From NCBI GenBank assembly GCA_019057355.1, contig DXJM01000143.1, positions 1-5,392 of the forward strand: DNA of 5,392 bases. Reading direction: 5' to 3'. Origin of the DNA: Promethearchaeota archaeon. Its GTDB lineage: Archaea > Asgardarchaeota > Lokiarchaeia > Sigyniarchaeales > SOKP01. The translations under genes and the position numbers were made by a program. Positions 4,771-5,392 of the stretch are shown here, piece by piece. Position 1 is the first letter of the stretch. The number at the start of each line of letters is the position of its first letter. A model generated the notes under the pieces. That model was not told the DNA's origin. It worked only from the letters and a program-made list of their open reading frames with translations, and ran no database searches.

Positions 4771-5392
4771 ATGGTAAAAAACCTTAATTTTTGTTTAACT
4801 ATAGCAGGAGCAGATCCTACATCTGGAGCAGGAATCCAAGCAGATATTAGAACTTTTGATAGGTGTGGAATTCATGCTTTTTCAGCAATAACTGCTTTAA
4901 CCTATCAAACTGCCACAGATTTCTCTGGTTATACTTCATTATCAGATCATTTAGAAAAACAATTATGTACTATTCTTGAGCAGTATCCAATTAAGCATGT
5001 CAAAATAGGGATGATTCCAGACATTCATTGCTTAAAAATTATCGTAAAATTTATAGAAAAATATGATTTATCGGTCATTTATGACCCGATAACAATTTCA
5101 AGTGCAGGTAGACGACTATCTAACGAAGGGCTAGAAAAAAGTATTGAAGAGCAATTATTCCCCCTTGTTAAAATTCTCACACCAAATATCACTGAAGCAT
5201 TATATTACTCTGGAATGAAAATTCACGATTTGAGTCAAAAGAATTTGATAGAGATCAAGAAAGTTGCAAGCACGATTTTTGGAAAAATACTCCTTAATTC
5301 TAAGGGAAGAAATGCAGAAAAAGGTGTTATTATTAAAAATGCAATGTCAACACATAAAAAAGTAGTTGATTTAGCTTTGATGGCTAGAACTA
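4771..5392 (+). CDS. thiD: Hydroxymethylpyrimidine/phosphomethylpyrimidine kinase (ThiD), 3' end cut by window
   Basis: The 207 visible residues match ThiD, a ribokinase-fold enzyme that phosphorylates HMP and then HMP phosphate with ATP in cytosolic thiamine diphosphate synthesis. Recognisable parts are IAGADPTSGAGIQADIRTF (11-29) with TALTYQ (41-46) at the pyrimidine site, VKIGMIPD (77-84), YDPITISSAGRRL (104-116, the DPV...G..L region) and LTPNITEA (136-143). ThiD is usually about 260-270 residues, so about 60 are missing, including the GTGC loop with the catalytic Cys/Asp region; this is a window edge, not a break. The usual KGGH after the next strand is not obvious: the sequence there is ILLNSKGRN (173-181). 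Without the 3' end, a fusion such as ThiD with a ThiE/ThiN domain cannot be excluded. The ATG at 4771 is the first start after an in-frame TGA at 4765-4767; ATGs at 4751 and 4764 are in other frames and stop quickly. It lies 31 bases after the RING-TPR gene; no functional link is evident. Confidence 0.88.
   Translation, partial: MVKNLNFCLTIAGADPTSGAGIQADIRTFDRCGIHAFSAITALTYQTATDFSGYTSLSDHLEKQLCTILEQYPIKHVKIGMIPDIHCLKIIVKFIEKYDLSVIYDPITISSAGRRLSNEGLEKSIEEQLFPLVKILTPNITEALYYSGMKIHDLSQKNLIEIKKVASTIFGKILLNSKGRNAEKGVIIKNAMSTHKKVVDLALMART

Noticed and set aside
4751..4774. Alternative ATG starts at 4751 and 4764 for the thiD-like gene
   Set aside because: Both are in other frames and run into stop codons after seven or eight codons. 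The frame beginning at 4771 carries the ThiD motifs from residue 11 on.
1..5392. CRISPR array, insertion sequence, integrase site or phage genes
   Set aside because: No regularly spaced direct repeats, no transposase or integrase motifs and no terminal inverted repeats were seen. Base composition looks even along the window.

Overview
The window is AT-rich (roughly one third G+C by eye) and densely packed, with no introns. It carries four complete genes and one gene cut off by the right edge. The best guess for the source is an archaeon of the Asgard group. The evidence is a Rab-like small GTPase fused to a Roadblock/LC7-like domain, beside a canonical RING-H2 finger protein with TPR repeats. 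Both are eukaryotic-signature protein types, set in a compact prokaryotic layout with T-rich ends after genes. This placement is an inference from gene content; no marker gene or rRNA is present.

Left part (45-2370, + strand): two adjacent paralogous genes of the isocitrate/isopropylmalate dehydrogenase superfamily (NAD(P)-dependent oxidative decarboxylases of 2-hydroxy acids). The first has 3-isopropylmalate-dehydrogenase-like substrate and NAD signatures. The second keeps the catalytic residues but has a different substrate loop and a Lys-containing cofactor loop more like NADP-type isocitrate dehydrogenases. The two share an unusual signature around the catalytic Asp, so they probably arose by an old duplication and then diverged in substrate and cofactor use.

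Middle (2406-3959, - strand): a 517-residue protein that converges on the second dehydrogenase. It has an N-terminal Roadblock/LC7-like domain, a Rab/Arf-like GTPase domain with all G boxes except a Gly-to-Ala change in DxxG, and a C-terminal domain that I read as a second, degenerate GTPase fold with no nucleotide-binding motifs. Its start codon is probably TTG. A 207-base divergent region (3960-4166) separates it from the RING-TPR gene (4167-4739, + strand), so a shared control region is possible.

Right part: 31 bases after the RING-TPR gene, and after a T8 run, begins a thiD-like gene for hydroxymethylpyrimidine (phosphate) kinase of thiamine synthesis (4771 to the edge). It has lost its C-terminal part, including the expected catalytic loop, only because the window ends.

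The left and right metabolic genes look like ordinary housekeeping functions. The middle divergent pair, a GTPase-regulator fusion facing a RING-type putative ubiquitin ligase, is the part most worth following up. No tRNA, rRNA, CRISPR array, insertion sequence or origin was seen. No gene-free stretch exceeds 300 bases.
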